From positions 12,541,501 through 12,605,500 of the forward strand of contig NC_060018.1 in the NCBI RefSeq assembly GCF_021134715.1: a stretch of DNA of 64,000 bases. The letters run 5' to 3'. Source of the DNA: Daphnia pulex. Its lineage: Eukaryota > Arthropoda > Branchiopoda > Diplostraca > Daphniidae. Position 1 is the stretch's first letter, and every line of letters begins with the position of its first letter. The notes beneath the pieces were generated by a model. The model was not told the DNA's origin. It worked only from the letters and a program-made list of their open reading frames with translations, and made no database searches. This document shows positions 48,217 through 61,300 of this stretch, in pieces. The position numbers and the translations under genes were made by a program.

Positions 48217-50024
48217 TCAAATGTCCTGTTTCTCTTGGTTATTCTTGTCTGTTACGACAACAGCTTCACGGTTCTCGTATGTCCAAAATCCATCCAAATC
48301 AATCAAGATATTGATCACAGTTTCACCGTATCCACTGAGCCAGAAAACGTTCAATGACAATCTTATTCTAAAAAAATTCTAAATGAACTTTGTGTGTTAC
48401 CAGTTAATCAAATCATGTAAAGTGATTTTTGACGGATCGGCAGGACGCACCATATCGAAAATCTCATCATTGACGTCGTCAAAAGCAACGACTTCTTGTT
48501 TGTGCTGCTGCATCAACTCTTGAACCCCCTGCAAAGCATTTTTTTTTTTTTCAAGATAAGAAAGTCAAAAGGTCAAATGAGGAAATTAATACTTTGAAGT
48601 AAAAATGGAGGTCAAAAGTGTTGAGATGGTTTCGATGATTGACGTCCAACAAACGGAAAAAATACTGAAGTGCTTGTGGTTCCTTTTTATTGTCCATGGC
48701 CAATACGAAATCCAAGTACGTTTTATAATCCATTTCTTTCTCATAGGTCATGCACTCCTCGAATACTCGTTGAATGAAAACTCGCGTCAACGTGCCAGTT
48801 CCGAATCTGAAAATTAAATTTAAAAAAAATCTTAAATGTACGTACTGCAAATTGAAATATGGTAAATTACCGTCTGAGCTCTTCCTGACAAAGCATGCCG
48901 TTTCTGTTGGTATCTAAATTTAAGTATTGACCGTAGACTCTCAGAGCGGAGGGCGCAGAAAACCAGTTTGAATCCTGTGCATCTTTGGGCAGCTCTTCAT
49001 CCCGTAGCTGATGAATTATAATATTTTTAGCGAGAAGAATGACAAAAGAATCAGGAATATACTAAATACCTCTAAAAGTTCGTCCAGAAAACCAGAAGCG
49101 AGAATATCCTGTATCCTGACTTTGCCTAGCTTTAATGGATCTAGGAAAAAGAGGAACTTGCGTACGGCGGTACAGACGTAAAACGAATGGAATGACTTTT
49201 CAAGCCCTTCTAACTGTGGCAATGTTGGGATAAGTTCAGTTATGTAGTTCTCTAAATCCTGGGAAAAACAAAAATAGATAAGTAAATTACATATTGCAAA
49301 AACAAAAAACATATTGCTGATGTTCACCATTTCAGTAAGCAGACCTTGTCCTGTGGCATCATATAATGAAAGACCAATTCTAGTTTGCTGTAACCAAACT
49401 TTCCTCATGATGTAATTGAACACTGCCATGGTTGATATTCTGCCATGAATATCATTCTGCAATAGCCTTGCAAATACATCTGGTGTAAAGAATGCTCTGT
49501 ATAGGGGAATTCAAAAAATAACTTGGTGTTCCCAATCAAATATTTACATGTCTTACTTATATTTTGGACCAGCTATGTTGCCTACTTTGAGAAAATCAAT
49601 ATAATTGATCATCTGCTCAGAACCAGCAGGAGGGCTGTGATTTTTGTCAAGTAAAGTCCAGAGATTCTAAAGACAGGATGAAAATCTTATTTACCAGTAG
49701 CACAAACACTGGCAATGACATTAACAAACCTGCAGTTCATTGTTATCGAGGAGTTCTTTGCTCTTCTTCTGAAGGAATGCTGTTCTAGCTTCTTCTCTCA
49801 GTTTAAGGCTAATCATGTTTTCATGATTAGGAAGCTGTGTAACAAAAACATAAGAAATTTATAGGGAATCAATTGGAAGTTATGCTTACTTTGGTATAGA
49901 ACTTTGGAACTGGCATGCTTTCTTCCGAGCATTGCTTGCTATATTTGAGACCTTCGGAATACAACTTTTGGAAGGTATCTTCATCTTCGGCGTTTAAAAC
50001 CAAAATCTCGGATTTTTCATCCAT
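48217..50024 (-). CDS. PPP2R3C: PP2A regulatory subunit B'' gamma
   Basis: Nine exons (50024-49890, 49834-49730, 49666-49557, 49496-49328, 49258-49070, 49007-48871, 48806-48593, 48528-48401, 48334-48217) join in frame to 434 aa. Family blocks: LWTLLDKN, INYIDFLKVGNIAGPKYKAF, MRKVWLQQTRIGLSLYDATG, ELIPTLPQLEGLEKSFHSFY, then EF-hand regions with LDTNRNGMLCQEELRRFGTG and LLDVNHRNHLN around MDYKTYLDFVLAMDNKKEPQ, ending ILIDLDGFWTYENREAVVV. PPP2R3C (G5PR) targets protein phosphatase 2A/5 and is known for centrosomal and lymphocyte roles in mammals. It shares a 288-bp divergent promoter with GTF2A1. Confidence 0.93.
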
Positions 50025-50312
50025 CTCGTTGATGAAAATCAACGAATACTGAGACTTAGGCCGCTAATAAAAACGTTTCTTGTTCATTCGATTCAAACGT
50101 GTCGAAACGATAACAAACGGCTTTACTTTTAGCAGAAAGAATGTTTTTTTCGACCGCTAGATGCTATGCTTAGCCAAAATCACGCTTCGTGGCGCTGCCA
50201 TCGGGGGCATTTCGATATATATTGCCGCGTCAGTCTTAGTTTTCATGTCGGCTTCCTGTTGAACGAAGCCCTCCCGGAATTGAAATCAAATAAAATTCAA
50301 TTTCGTTAAAGA
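50025..50312. promoter_or_regulatory. Bidirectional promoter PPP2R3C / GTF2A1
   Basis: 288 bp between divergent ATGs. A TATATATT run at about 50215 is AT-rich, but I cannot say that it works as a TATA box. Confidence 0.5.
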
Positions 50313-51805
50313 ATGGCCGCCAATCAGGCACTCGTGGTATTTATTTACCTTTTACTTTATGATAATATTTCATGGGGAATAGTACCTGGAAACTGTTGTT
50401 GCATTGACGATTCCACTCCACGAGCTCGATCTCACTCCTCGTTGGTCTAATTAAGGACTTTTATATTTCTTTTTTTGTAGTCGAAACTGTATCGTGGCGT
50501 TATTGAAGATGTTATCAACGGGGTTCGAGAGGCGTTTCTTGACGAAGGAATCGATGAGGCTGTACTTCTCGAATTGAAGCAGAATTGGGAAAACAAATTG
50601 CAGTCCAGCAAAGCAATCGACCCTGTGACCGATCCTGCTGAAACTTCTCTCCAAAGCAAACTGCAACAAAGTATCCAATATCGATTATGAGACTTTATCA
50701 TGTATGAAAAAAGGGTCTTCTTTGCCGTCAAAAGCAGGTCAGCAGGCTAGCTCTACAGCTCCTGCGAACAATTCTACACCTCAACAGGCAGCCACTACGG
50801 CAAAGCAACCAGGTAGTTGGGTATACTGTTACATTGAGTGCATTATTATTAATTGTTTTGTTTGTTTGTTTTTATTTTCTCTAAAGCAGCAGCAGCAGCC
50901 CAAACCCCAGTGACTACCCCTAATGCAGCTACAGGTGCAGCAACAACAGCAGCAGCTGCAGCCCCTGCTACGACAACAGTAAGGACGGTGCCAGTCCAAA
51001 TCACTGTTCCTCCTCAGGCTGGAGTAGCAGGTCATACAGCAGCCAAGAGCATCACTGTTCACGTTCCAGCTCATGCTCTTCAAGGTTATTTCCCAATTGA
51101 ATCTCGTTCGTACTAGCTCCAATCTAATTTCTTTACTATTTGTAATAATGTCACAGGTGGCGCAGCGGGAGCGCAGCTGCAAACGATCCTGAGTTCACCG
51201 GCTGTGACGGCGGCTCTCTCTCTTCCAGTTGAAATGGCCACGACTGTCTTGCAGCAGCACATTAATAACGCGTTGCAGGTACCATTGGTTGAAATTGAAT
51301 CCACTCGAAAGTGTATATAATAATGTGTGTACAATGCATTATTACTTTTCTTTGTAGTCGACAGCTGCACGGAGCCAATCGCGAACTGACAATGGAGGAG
51401 TCACACAGTTGGATGGACCCGGAGACTCTTCGGACGACGACGACGATGTTGAAGATGATGACGATGACGACGTGGAAGAAGAGGACGATCATGACGACGA
51501 GGAGATTGACGCAGACAACGAAGAGAACGCAGACGAGGAGCCACTCAACTCTGAAGACGATGTGACTGATGATGATCCCTCAGTGTTATTTGAAACTGAT
51601 AACGTCGTCGTGTGCCAGTACGACAAGGCAAGGATTTGAATTTTAGCATTCGAATTGGAATTGAAATGTTTTAAATGACTTTTTTTTCTATTTGTAGATT
51701 ACGAGAAGTCGAAACAGGTGGAAGTTTCATCTCAAGGACGGCATCATGAACATTAACGGTCGCGATTACGTCTTTCAAAAGGCCAACGGTGATGCAGAGT
51801 GGTGA
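50313..51805 (+). CDS. GTF2A1: TFIIA large subunit (alpha-beta precursor)
   Basis: Seven exons (50313-50336, 50481-50670, 50738-50812, 50887-51084, 51157-51278, 51358-51627, 51698-51805) join in frame to 328 aa. The N-terminal four-helix part is MAANQALV|SKLYRGVIEDVINGV, EAFLDEGIDEAVLLELKQNW. An Ala/Thr/Pro-rich linker and a long Asp/Glu tract follow, then the C-terminal beta-barrel part FETDNVVVCQYDKITRSRNR, WKFHLKDGIMNINGRDYVF, DAEW. TFIIA stabilises TBP on promoters. In animals the precursor is cut by taspase 1, encoded about 5 kb away. Exon 6 ends with a GC donor (AAG|GCAAGG). Exon 3 could start at 50714 instead of 50738, but that would leave a 43-nt intron, so I prefer 50738. The exon 4 acceptor is a run of AAG CAG CAG CAG. 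Confidence 0.94.
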
Positions 51806-54800
51806 AAATATTCAAGGTTGAAATTGCGCTACTAGGGGAAAATCAAGATAATGTTTCATTTAATACAATCCGGAGGAATTTCGCTTTCAATTTAAGGATT
51901 TTTCGTGTGCCTGTGCGTGTGCATGTGCGGAATTTCTTTTTTCATGTCGGGTGTTGGATGAGCGGTGGAGAGGAAAAAATACCTGGGGACAAAGAAACAA
52001 AAGCCATTCGTGTTTGTCCTCCCTCGCTTCTTTTGTTTCGTTTCTCTTTTTTTGTTAACACACAAAACTTTCCGAATTCTTTTTTTGTCTCATCTTTTCC
52101 CTGTTCGCTGCAGAAGCTGTTGTCGCCCCCTTTTGATTCAGGAATATTTAGAAGAAGAAGAAAAATATATGTTCAAATTACCAAGAATTGCAATTAGTTT
52201 TCGAGAAGATTCTAATAACGTGACCCAAAACTAGTCCAAGACCCAGGGGACAATGTTACTAATTACGGTACCGAAAAATTCTTGTAATCGTATACAGTTG
52301 GTGGTGGACATTTTCAATGTTAGTCGGAAGAAATCTAGATTAGGTTGTATACATGGGAAGTCATTCAGGCGAGCGTACGGGGACTTGAAAGCAAATAACC
52401 AAGTGGTCAAAAGCTTACATCCGTTTGCAGTCATCACCGGGGAATTGCTCATCCAACTATTGGATTCGGTACACGTTAATGGAGTTTCTACACGATAGCA
52501 GCGCGGTAGGAGTTGTTGGCGTCCGCCAAAAAGTTTCCTAGAGCCGTTAAAAGGCAACCAGCACAAAACTAAACGAACTTTGCTGTTGCCAGGACCTTAG
52601 GATTCGACCTGCTGGACTCATTATCAAAACTAAAAAAAAAACGAGGGGAAAAGTTTCAACAAGGACGGACTGGGGCGTTCTTCCATCTGCTTATCATGAA
52701 AATAAATTCAAAAATTTCTTTTTGAAATGGTTGATGTCACAGGGGAGGACATGTTTCATGTGAATGATATGACATGAACTAGTGAAATGTTTACAGTATA
52801 TTCAGGATGGCTTTTAATCGCGTGTCACAACATCCGTTCCTAATGAGCGCTCCCAGTCGTTGGGGGGCTGCTGCTGCTGCCTGTAGCTAGCCGGATGGAT
52901 GGTTCCATGTTTTTCAAGTGGTGACGACAAAAGACGGCCAACCAGTCACGCACATGCTTAAAACACATGCCGAAATGTAACTTTGTTCACGTATACCCCA
53001 GCAATTGGAAGGACCCTGTAAACTATAAAAATCATGGAAATAATTTGGTTAAAATAATGACTATTATTTAATGTGATGATGGAAGAACCTAAGTCATTAA
53101 TTAGAACAAGTAGACCTACTCACCAGTTTTACAAAAAACCATTTCACGTCGCTATGGTGATCGTCCGTGCGTGTATAATTAGACAATTAATTGCCTTTGA
53201 TTCCATGAAATCTAAATCAGGTCATATAGTTCCGATTTGACACGAAAAGTTGAGTCAATTATATCGCACGAAAAAATGGTTTTAAAAACATACAATCAGT
53301 CAAGTTACAGTGGCAACTTTGGTCGAAAGTTCGCATCTCTTAAATGTGAAACTTTAAAAGTGAAAAGTCCAATTAATCTTATAATTAAATGATTCCACCA
53401 TGTCACACTTAGAATTCACCCTTTATTCGTCGAGCCATTGTTTAAGTGCATGTTAAAAACAACAGCAGTATCCTATAAGCACATGAGAAAACAACACAAC
53501 TTTTTTGAAGGGCGTAATAGCTTTTAGTCATTTTCGGGAGAACGAATCTAAATATTTTCACTGGATGGAAAAAGTTTTTGGGAATTAAACAGCTTGACGT
53601 TGTTGAGTTATTCGCTTATGCGATGACAGCGGATCCCTCGAGTGTTATCCCAAGACTATATAAATAACCTCCATCGTTATTACGATGCCTATCATCTTAG
53701 GGCTTCAATTAAGATCCTCCGTATAATGGGATTAAAACGAGTTTTGTATTTCGAATTCATTGGATGATGACCTTTTTAAAAATAGGGTGGGATCCTTTAG
53801 CTAATAGATTGCAGCACGCAGGACGAAAGGGTTGGAGGAGATCGGATCTTACGGGATCGGTTTGAGTCACTTTCATTCCACTGGGAAACTGCTGCGTCAT
53901 TTCTAGCGGCTCGTGGCTGCACTATGCAACGTGAATATTTCAACGACCGCATTCTCTAGTAGTGGTGCTGCGATATATTTCGAAAAATAAAAAACCCCAA
54001 AAAACCACTCGACAGTTCGCCTGATCCTCGCTGACCCATATCCTATACAACCCATAAACCGTCTGGCCTCGATACATGATATGAAAATATGCAAAACAGG
54101 ATCAATATTGAAGTATCATACCAGACGGTACATCACAGACGAATACCATTTTATTGATTCGAATAAATGCCGAGGGCTGTACTCAAAATGCATATTGATG
54201 GGCACATTAATCTCATCCATCATCTCTCGCCTATCTATTCATTTTTCGCTCGTTCCCTAATTGGCCGTTGGTTGATATTCCACCGTGTGCCTGACTCATC
54301 GTGTTTGGCGATTGCTGACGAAATGTCAATACGGAAAATAATTGTTGATTCGTGATCAGTCACGTAGTGACACCATCTGGGAGTATTATTTGATTGGTTT
54401 CGTACGTGTCTAGTCCGCCCACTTACGCCTTTAAGCGAACCCCACTACGGTGGGTGTGAATGTCTCCTAACGATTGTTTGATAAAAGGATTGCGGGGTTC
54501 AAGAGCATTCCACACTTCATTATCATTACGTCTACAGAGGAAATCTTGTCAATGTCTAATTGAAGTAGTCAAGGTTCGAATCTTTACATGCAGAAAGGAA
54601 GTGATTGTCAATCATTAGATCTATATTTATCTTAATTAATTCAAATTAATAAATTTCAAATGAATAAAATCCGCAGTTAAATTAAGGGAAAAGCAACAGA
54701 AATTTCTGTTAGATTGAAGTACTTGGAAGTAAACATTCGCCGGGAAAAATAAGGTCTCAAGGTCTTTTCAAGGTTTCGACGTATTTGTTTTCCCGACACC

Positions 54801-57415
54801 TGGCATGCAGGGGATCGATCCTGGTTACTTTTCAAAATAGCATGGGAATTCTTCCATTCCTGGCTGTAGTATAGAATGTTGCCTGCTATTAACGAGTGCT
54901 GCTCTCATCATTCACCGAATTTCTTAATCGAATAATAGCGCACTCACAGTTTCGGATTGACGGAGAGTTATTACGAGGCGAGCGCAGCACGGCTTGTTGC
55001 GCAAAAATAAGCTTTTAGGAAATGAATTTTTCATCGTCTACTATATATATACAGTATACGCACAGACTGCAATATAATAATGGGCAACTTTGTCATTGCC
55101 CACATTAGTCGAAGGACGAGCCGGAAAAACGTGTTCAGCCTTCGCGTGCAGGCTGCCAAGACACCGTCGTAAAGTTTCCTTAGTATTAAATTGGCTTCAC
55201 AAAATGTTCCAAATAAATGACGTCGTTTTTAAACGTAGATACGACTTTCTGCTATATAGTTATAACGAAACGTATATCAACTTTACTCACTCGATATTCC
55301 AGAGATCCAGACGAGAATGAAAATATTTGGTCGGTGCAACGTGTAACGTGATAAGCCTCTTTCGTAATCAGTTGAAAAAGAGGTTGCATTACGATCGGAG
55401 AAATCCTCATTAGCTGGGAGCCGGTGTAGGGTGAAATATCCTGTGAAAAATGATTGGTAAATATTGATTTTTTAAAAATGAAGCACCTTTTAACTCTTTC
55501 ACCTACGTCAGCAGAGTCCGGACAAAAGTTGCAGCTGCTTGGATCACATTAAGTGCCAGACCATTATTTTGTTCAAATCTCAAGGAGATGATGATGTTCT
55601 TGGTTGCTGCAGTTCTGTCTGGTTTATTGCCCTATATATAATAAACAATGGGACTGATGTTAAGTTATTTATAGCGGCTACACACAGAGTTATCGTCAAT
55701 TCAAAAAGTTGTTGATAAAGTTTGGGGCAATTAAAGTCGGATATCCTGGGTGAGATCTCGTATAATTAGGATTAAAAGCCTATACCCTAGACCAAAGTAT
55801 AGAAGGCCATAAATACTGAATGATGAATAATAATGTGAGCGAATTCATAGGTGGGATGAAAGTTGTGTTTTTGGTTCTCCTGTGCAGCCGATCCTGCGCC
55901 TGGTGGAATCGCACTAATTTCACGGCTGACGTAATCATTTTCTAGAGAAATACAACGTGAATAAAATAGAACTGCTTTTAAAGTATATTACCATTAACGA
56001 CTACATGCATAGCCAAATGTCCCGCTGCTGCGTTACAAGGAACTGTAAAATTGGCTGTGAAAGGCCGAATAAATATTCAGGCAAAAGTTATATAAAATGG
56101 GTCCGAAAAAATAAACTGGGCTATACGAAACCACTTAGCTAGCTTTCTCTTTCCTTTGACAAAAGTCTTTTTGATCAAAGGTTTATATCAACTTTGAATA
56201 AACTTTTTTTGGCTATACGCACAAAGACCTTTTGACTTTGTATTTTGTATCTCTGTAATTTCTCTCGTGCGATAGTCATTCAGTATGCACGAAACTTTAA
56301 ACTCGTTTTCCCGAACGCAGCTGCAGGATCGATCGTGAAATTCCTGGAACGGCGCAAAAGTCTTTCAGTGGCGTCTATCGATCGGCTGTCGACGTCGCTC
56401 GCATTCGTACATCTATCATAATAGGCCGTGCGGGGTTATTATTCAGACAAGAGTCACAGTTCCTTCAGTTGGGTTGTCACAGGATTCCTAATCGAATTTT
56501 AACAGCTGCCGACGACTTTTGGACTGACGAAGTCTGACGTGTTTTGCAATTATTCGATCGGTCACGTTGTCAACCATAACGGGAAATGTTACATTGGCTC
56601 CGTTAGCCGATTTCCGCAAAACGTGTCACGCCTTTCACGTGTTTACATTTGAAGAAAACTAACAAACAGAACCCGAATGAAAAAATCGATATGAGCCAAA
56701 AGTTGGGAGGGATCGGTTGGGTTCATTCTCGAAATTGATTGACACTTCAGGGTCCACGCCAATAGCTTCGTTACATATGCAAATTTAGTCCCCCAATGAA
56801 TGCTCACCAGGTCCTAAATGTGATTCAAATTCATTTAAAAGAAATTCTTTGAATAGCAAATCGACTATTGACGTCAGCCGCTTTTTTCTTTCAAATTTGC
56901 CATACACTGGCAACATTATCGCGGCAATTCCCCTGTGAAATATTCCCAACTTTAGATTTTAAAAAGCTTTTACCAAAATAGCGTAGCTGCCTGCGACATC
57001 GTGTTGTGACACAATGTCGATCCAGCACTTTCCTGTTTGAAATACCGACCAACTATATAGTACGTAATCGATTCGTATGCTCAAAAAGGTCAAATAGTCA
57101 AAGTTACCTAAAGTTACCGTGTGGTTTTCAGGCAGCAAATCTCACCGTGTGTGCGACGACTTGATCGATCACGCACACAGACGCGTCCGCAGGCCAATCT
57201 CATTGTTCAAAAGCGTGCAGCCTTTCGTACACAAAATCCAGACAGCTGTATAATTTAAAAAGTAAAAAAAAATGGAAAAACATTAGTCGTTTATCAAACA
57301 ATGTGATGACGTAGTTGCTGACCTGATCCGAAGCGAATGAAGATCCTGTTTTCTTTGCTGATGAATATGGGAGAAAATTAAATCTGATATTCCACCCGGG
57401 ATAGATATGAATGCT
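51806..57415. other. GTF2A1 3' UTR and long intergenic stretch
   Basis: The 3' UTR may extend to AATAAA at 52701-52706. Beyond it I see no convincing gene. At 55588 ATGATGATG begins a signal-peptide-like stretch (MMMFLVAAVLSGLLPYI) that stops after 17 codons unless spliced. A TATATATATA run near 55043 is AT-rich. The rest has only short frames. Confidence 0.4.
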
Positions 57416-57622
57416 TCAACAAGTCGAGGAGTCATAGTATGGTTGGAAATTAATTCCGCCGGATGATGGATGGGTCGATAGAAATGCGCCAGTTGGTGCT
57501 GGCGACCCTGGTGAATCATAAGATATTAGTGTCGTCATTTTGTTGGTGGTCTGTGCGTCATTTTCAAAAGGGCGTCCTCCCCCCTTTGAATACAACCGGT
57601 CGGAATAGTCGTTGGCAATCAT
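57416..57622 (-). CDS. Small hypothetical ORF, 68 aa
   Basis: An ATG-to-stop frame with mixed, coding-like codons (MIANDYSDRLYSKGGGRPFE..., SYDSPGSPAPTGAFLS). No signal peptide, helix or family is recognised, and no clear splice partner. It could be a first exon of an unrecognised gene or chance. Confidence 0.25.
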   Translation of the reverse strand: MIANDYSDRLYSKGGGRPFENDAQTTNKMTTLISYDSPGSPAPTGAFLSTHPSSGGINFQPYYDSSTC

Positions 57623-59369
57623 GATTAAACATTATGCAGTTTTCGAATCACTATTATTCCACGGAACACCTAATGACATACATGTCGTCTAATTACCATC
57701 TGTTGTACAAGTCAGTCAATTAACCACGATTGATAATCCAAACTCGTTTCGTTGCACGTGGTCATTTGTTGGCTGAAAAACGACTTTCTAAAACCGGCAC
57801 GTCCATACAACGATAAAGCACAAAAACGAATTTGGTAAAAATACAAGTGAATCATTCAGTAGTCAGCAAACTGACTGGACTGCGAAATTCTAAAAGTTTC
57901 AGCACGTTGTGAAATGACTGAAAGTTTTCCCCCTGTGTGCTATAAGGAAAGACTTTTGGGTGTAAATCAGGAAATGCTGAGCATCTTTTTAGAAGGTCGT
58001 CAAGTTTTTGTTTGATAACAAGTTTTTCATTCCCGAAACGTACTCAGATAGTCACGTATAACGTTCACTCATTAATATATTTATCTACACAGACGGTTGC
58101 TTACAATCTGTGTGGCGATTAACAATAATCCCAATAACAAATAATTAATATAAGACATTATTTGTATATTCTTACCTATTCAGTAGCGAACGAAACTTAT
58201 TCTCATTTCACCACGATGATTTCACGAGTTCTGACATTAGCAGAATACACTAAGAGAAAATTCCAAGCGGCGTTAATCTAAACTAACACGACGGTGTGTG
58301 TGTTAAACTGTTAATCAGTCACTTTTAACTAAAAGTTGGAAAGCAAAACAAATTGTCAAGAGAATAAATTGCAGAGCTTTACGTAAGTTTCTTTCAACTA
58401 TTGAAGACGAGTTCGTCGAATATTGGAGGAGCTGATCTAATTCTTTTTAATGTTTTGAAGTGTGTAGAAGCCAAGTGGAAACTGCAACTATAACATTAAC
58501 AACCATTAGTGCTGAGGTGTTTTATATTTGCAAAACAAAGTTTATTGTTCTTGGTTGAATCCAACTGCGAATTGCAGAACAGTATAAGATGAGTCACGGT
58601 TGGATCTATGGCCGATTACAATCTTTGGTGGCAAAGAATTTGAAAGTCCTTTTATTTTTAGGCCTTCTTACTGGCATACAACGAAATCAATAACGCCATA
58701 ATTATTAGACGATAAAAGATTCGTTGATGCGTGCTCACTTCTTATTGACGTTGACAATGATGGAAAGTGTTTTCATGCTCCGGGTCTATTGCAAACGCGT
58801 TCATTAGAGACGTGAGTTTGGTTCTAAAATCCCGAAATTTCAGTTTTGTCATTTCACCCAGGCCTGAAAATTGCTGGATGATAACGACCGTTATTTTTAC
58901 AGGTGAACAGTTTTGCGGAGATTAGGACTTTGGCGTTATACATTGTAGGTGCGCGTGATAATTCCGTTAAAATTCCAAATGAAATTTGTAATAAGCTCGA
59001 AATGAGTTGCAGCAATCTAATTTCCGGTGAGGAGCGTTGCGGAAACTAGTCTATGTACACGCGGTTGAACAATAGCAATGTTCTAGAAATGAAGACTTGG
59101 CGAAACAAAAATAAGACCACCTCCTGGAAGAGCCGGAAGAAATGCAATAGAGTGGGAATTATTTTAGCAGGAATTTACTGATAAACACTGCAGACTAGTA
59201 GACACACCTTACGACATTTTCTTTTATATACAATTTCACAATAAAGGCAGTTTGAAACTAAAATTAACTGCGATGCAATATCATTAATGGACTAATTTCA
59301 TGTTTGGAAACGAACCCCCCAAAAAAACACATTCAGGGTTGGAATTCATTTAAAAATTCCCAAAACTAC
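57623..59369. other. Intergenic, nothing recognised
   Basis: AT-rich with no long frames; upstream region of the FAS1 array. Confidence 0.45.
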
Positions 59370-59409
59370 TATAAATAGATCAGATATTTCAACCATTGAT
59401 TCATTCAGT
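59370..59409 (+). promoter_or_regulatory. TATA-Inr core promoter of FAS1 gene 1
   Basis: TATAAATA at 59370-59377 and the arthropod initiator TCAGT at 59405-59409, about 35 bp apart. The sequence TCATTCAGTTGG is shared by all three array members. Confidence 0.8.
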
Positions 59410-59440
59410 TGGACTCAACCATCCGAAACATTGACGAACG

Positions 59441-60787
59441 ATGAACGGCTTTTTACTTGCTACTTTTCTGCTCCTGGCTGTTGGCTCCACTTTAGGATCC
59501 AATTCCAATCAATACTCGTCCGCCTCCTACACGGTAAAATAAATTATAACAAAAATTCAAAATCAATTTTCAACCCGTTTTAAAAATATTCAGGGTTGCC
59601 GTGACACTATTCCATCCGTTTTGAAGAAAAATGGACTGACGAAGTTGGCGGCTCTGGTGACAGAAGCCGGCCTTGTAGACACACTTTCCGGCCCAGGTAA
59701 ATTTATTACCATAATAATCCGCTCCCACATTATTCATTAAAAAATAATCATTTTATAAACAGGGCCCTTCACTTTATTCGCACCGACTGACGAGGCTTTC
59801 GCTTCTATCGATCCCAACACTCTGAAAATCATTTTGGAAGATGTCAACTTGTTGAAGGATATTCTTACCTATCACGTTGTTGCCTTTGAGATCCCACCCT
59901 CATTCCTGTCTGCCACCCAGCAGGTGTACCAACTCCCCACCGTCCAAGGATCGGCTCCCGTTCGGATCAACGTCTATCGGGAAAATGGAGCCATCACCTT
60001 TGATCCCGTCAAGGTAAAATGTTGCGATCCATTTCATCTCATCAAAATGATCAAAAAGAGAGTAGTTTTGGAATTTAATTTGTGTGTGACTTTCTGACAT
60101 TATCAGACTGTGACCGTCAACGGAGCGCTCGTATTGAGAAAATTGAAAGCGTGCAACGGGTACGTCTACGTGATCGATAAAGTTCTCAATCCCAAAGATT
60201 TGATGCCGGAAAATGACCAGGTGGCAATTTTTCAACGATATGGTTTGACAACGATCAAAAAGATTTTTGACGTCCTGGGTGCTGTACCATCGGTCAACAT
60301 TTTTTGTGAGTATTAATTCAGAATTAAATTGATTACCGCTAAATTTGGGAATTTTTTATTTTAAAAAGACCGCCCGGAAACGATTTTTGCTCCTACCGAT
60401 GCCGCGTTCACCGCCCTGCCACCGGGACTGCTCGACTCGTTGTTGGCTGACAAGAAGAAATTGTACAAATTTATTAACAATCAAATCGTTTCCGGGTATC
60501 ATTACAGCCGAGGACTCGAGACTGGTCCCATCCTCGCCGCTTTTGGAGTAGTCGTCGACGTCCAAGTATCTCCCGGTAAGTTGAAAATGTTACCGAATGT
60601 TACGTGATTTTATTATTTCAACAACGTTAAATTTTTTTTGTTTTCAAATCTTTTAGGGAAAATCACGTACGGTGGTGCCAATGTCGTTATTCCCGACATA
60701 ACGAATGTTCAAGGTGTGATTCACGTCGTTGATGCGGTACTTCTAACCGATGAGGACTATCCTGCCGATAAGAAATACTCTTATTAA
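59441..60787 (+). CDS. Secreted FAS1 (fasciclin-like) domain protein, array member 1
   Basis: Six exons (59441-59533, 59594-59696, 59763-60013, 60107-60305, 60369-60575, 60657-60787) join in frame to 327 aa. A signal peptide (MNGFLLATFLLLAVGSTLGS) leads into two FAS1 domains. The first has [57 protein letters not shown] and [13 protein letters not shown]. The second has [30 protein letters not shown] and [23 protein letters not shown]1 proteins such as TGFBI and periostin mediate extracellular adhesion. The protein is short, with no extra domains or GPI-like tail. Function in the organism is unknown. Confidence 0.9.
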
Positions 60788-61236
60788 AATCTATTTGATT
60801 AAAATCCCCGATTATTCGCCTGCATTAAGTTCACCTTTACGGCTCTATATACTCTGACTGGTTAATTGAATTTCAAATACAAAAAATTTATTTAGCTGAC
60901 TCATTTCTATTTTAATCGGAATAGAATCCGAATAAAAAAGCCATTAGCTAATACATATGCAACAGCAGCGAATAGAATTTAGAGATAATGTTTCCAGTCC
61001 AGCAACAGTTGAATAGAAAGTAAAAACCGTATACTAGAGGGGTTTGCGCAAACATTGACTATAAGCCACGCATTGTATAACATTTACATTTCACTCTAAA
61101 TAAATTAGGCAATATTGACAGTTAGCAGCTAGCTAAATTTAGGCGCTATGCAATCACTATAACAGGCTAAAATGGGACGTTTGGAAATATTTAAATCAAC
61201 CGTGCTGGTGGTGTTATTTTTAAATTGAAAAACGAC
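60788..61236. repeat. Spacer between FAS1 genes 1 and 2, homologous to the next spacer
   Basis: Shares landmarks with 62783-63234 (GACTATAAG, CACGCATT, CATTTACATTTCACT, TTTCTATTTTAAT), so the duplicated unit includes the intergenic DNA. Unit length is about 2.0 kb. Confidence 0.75.
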
Positions 61237-61274
61237 TATAAAAAGCAAAGAAATTCAACATGAACTCATTCAGT
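61237..61274 (+). promoter_or_regulatory. TATA-Inr core promoter of FAS1 gene 2
   Basis: TATAAAAA at 61237-61244 and TCAGT at 61270-61274. Confidence 0.8.
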
Positions 61275-61300
61275 TGGTCCCAACCATCCGAACGTCGAAG

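Noticed and set aside
50671-50713. 43-nt intron 2 in GTF2A1
   Set aside because: Too short. The next acceptor (GCAG at 50737) keeps the frame, has a pyrimidine tract and gives a typical 67-nt intron.
55588-55641. Signal-peptide-like ORF MMMFLVAAVLSGLLPYI as a secreted peptide gene
   Set aside because: Stops after 17 codons and I found no convincing second exon; mentioned in the intergenic entry only.
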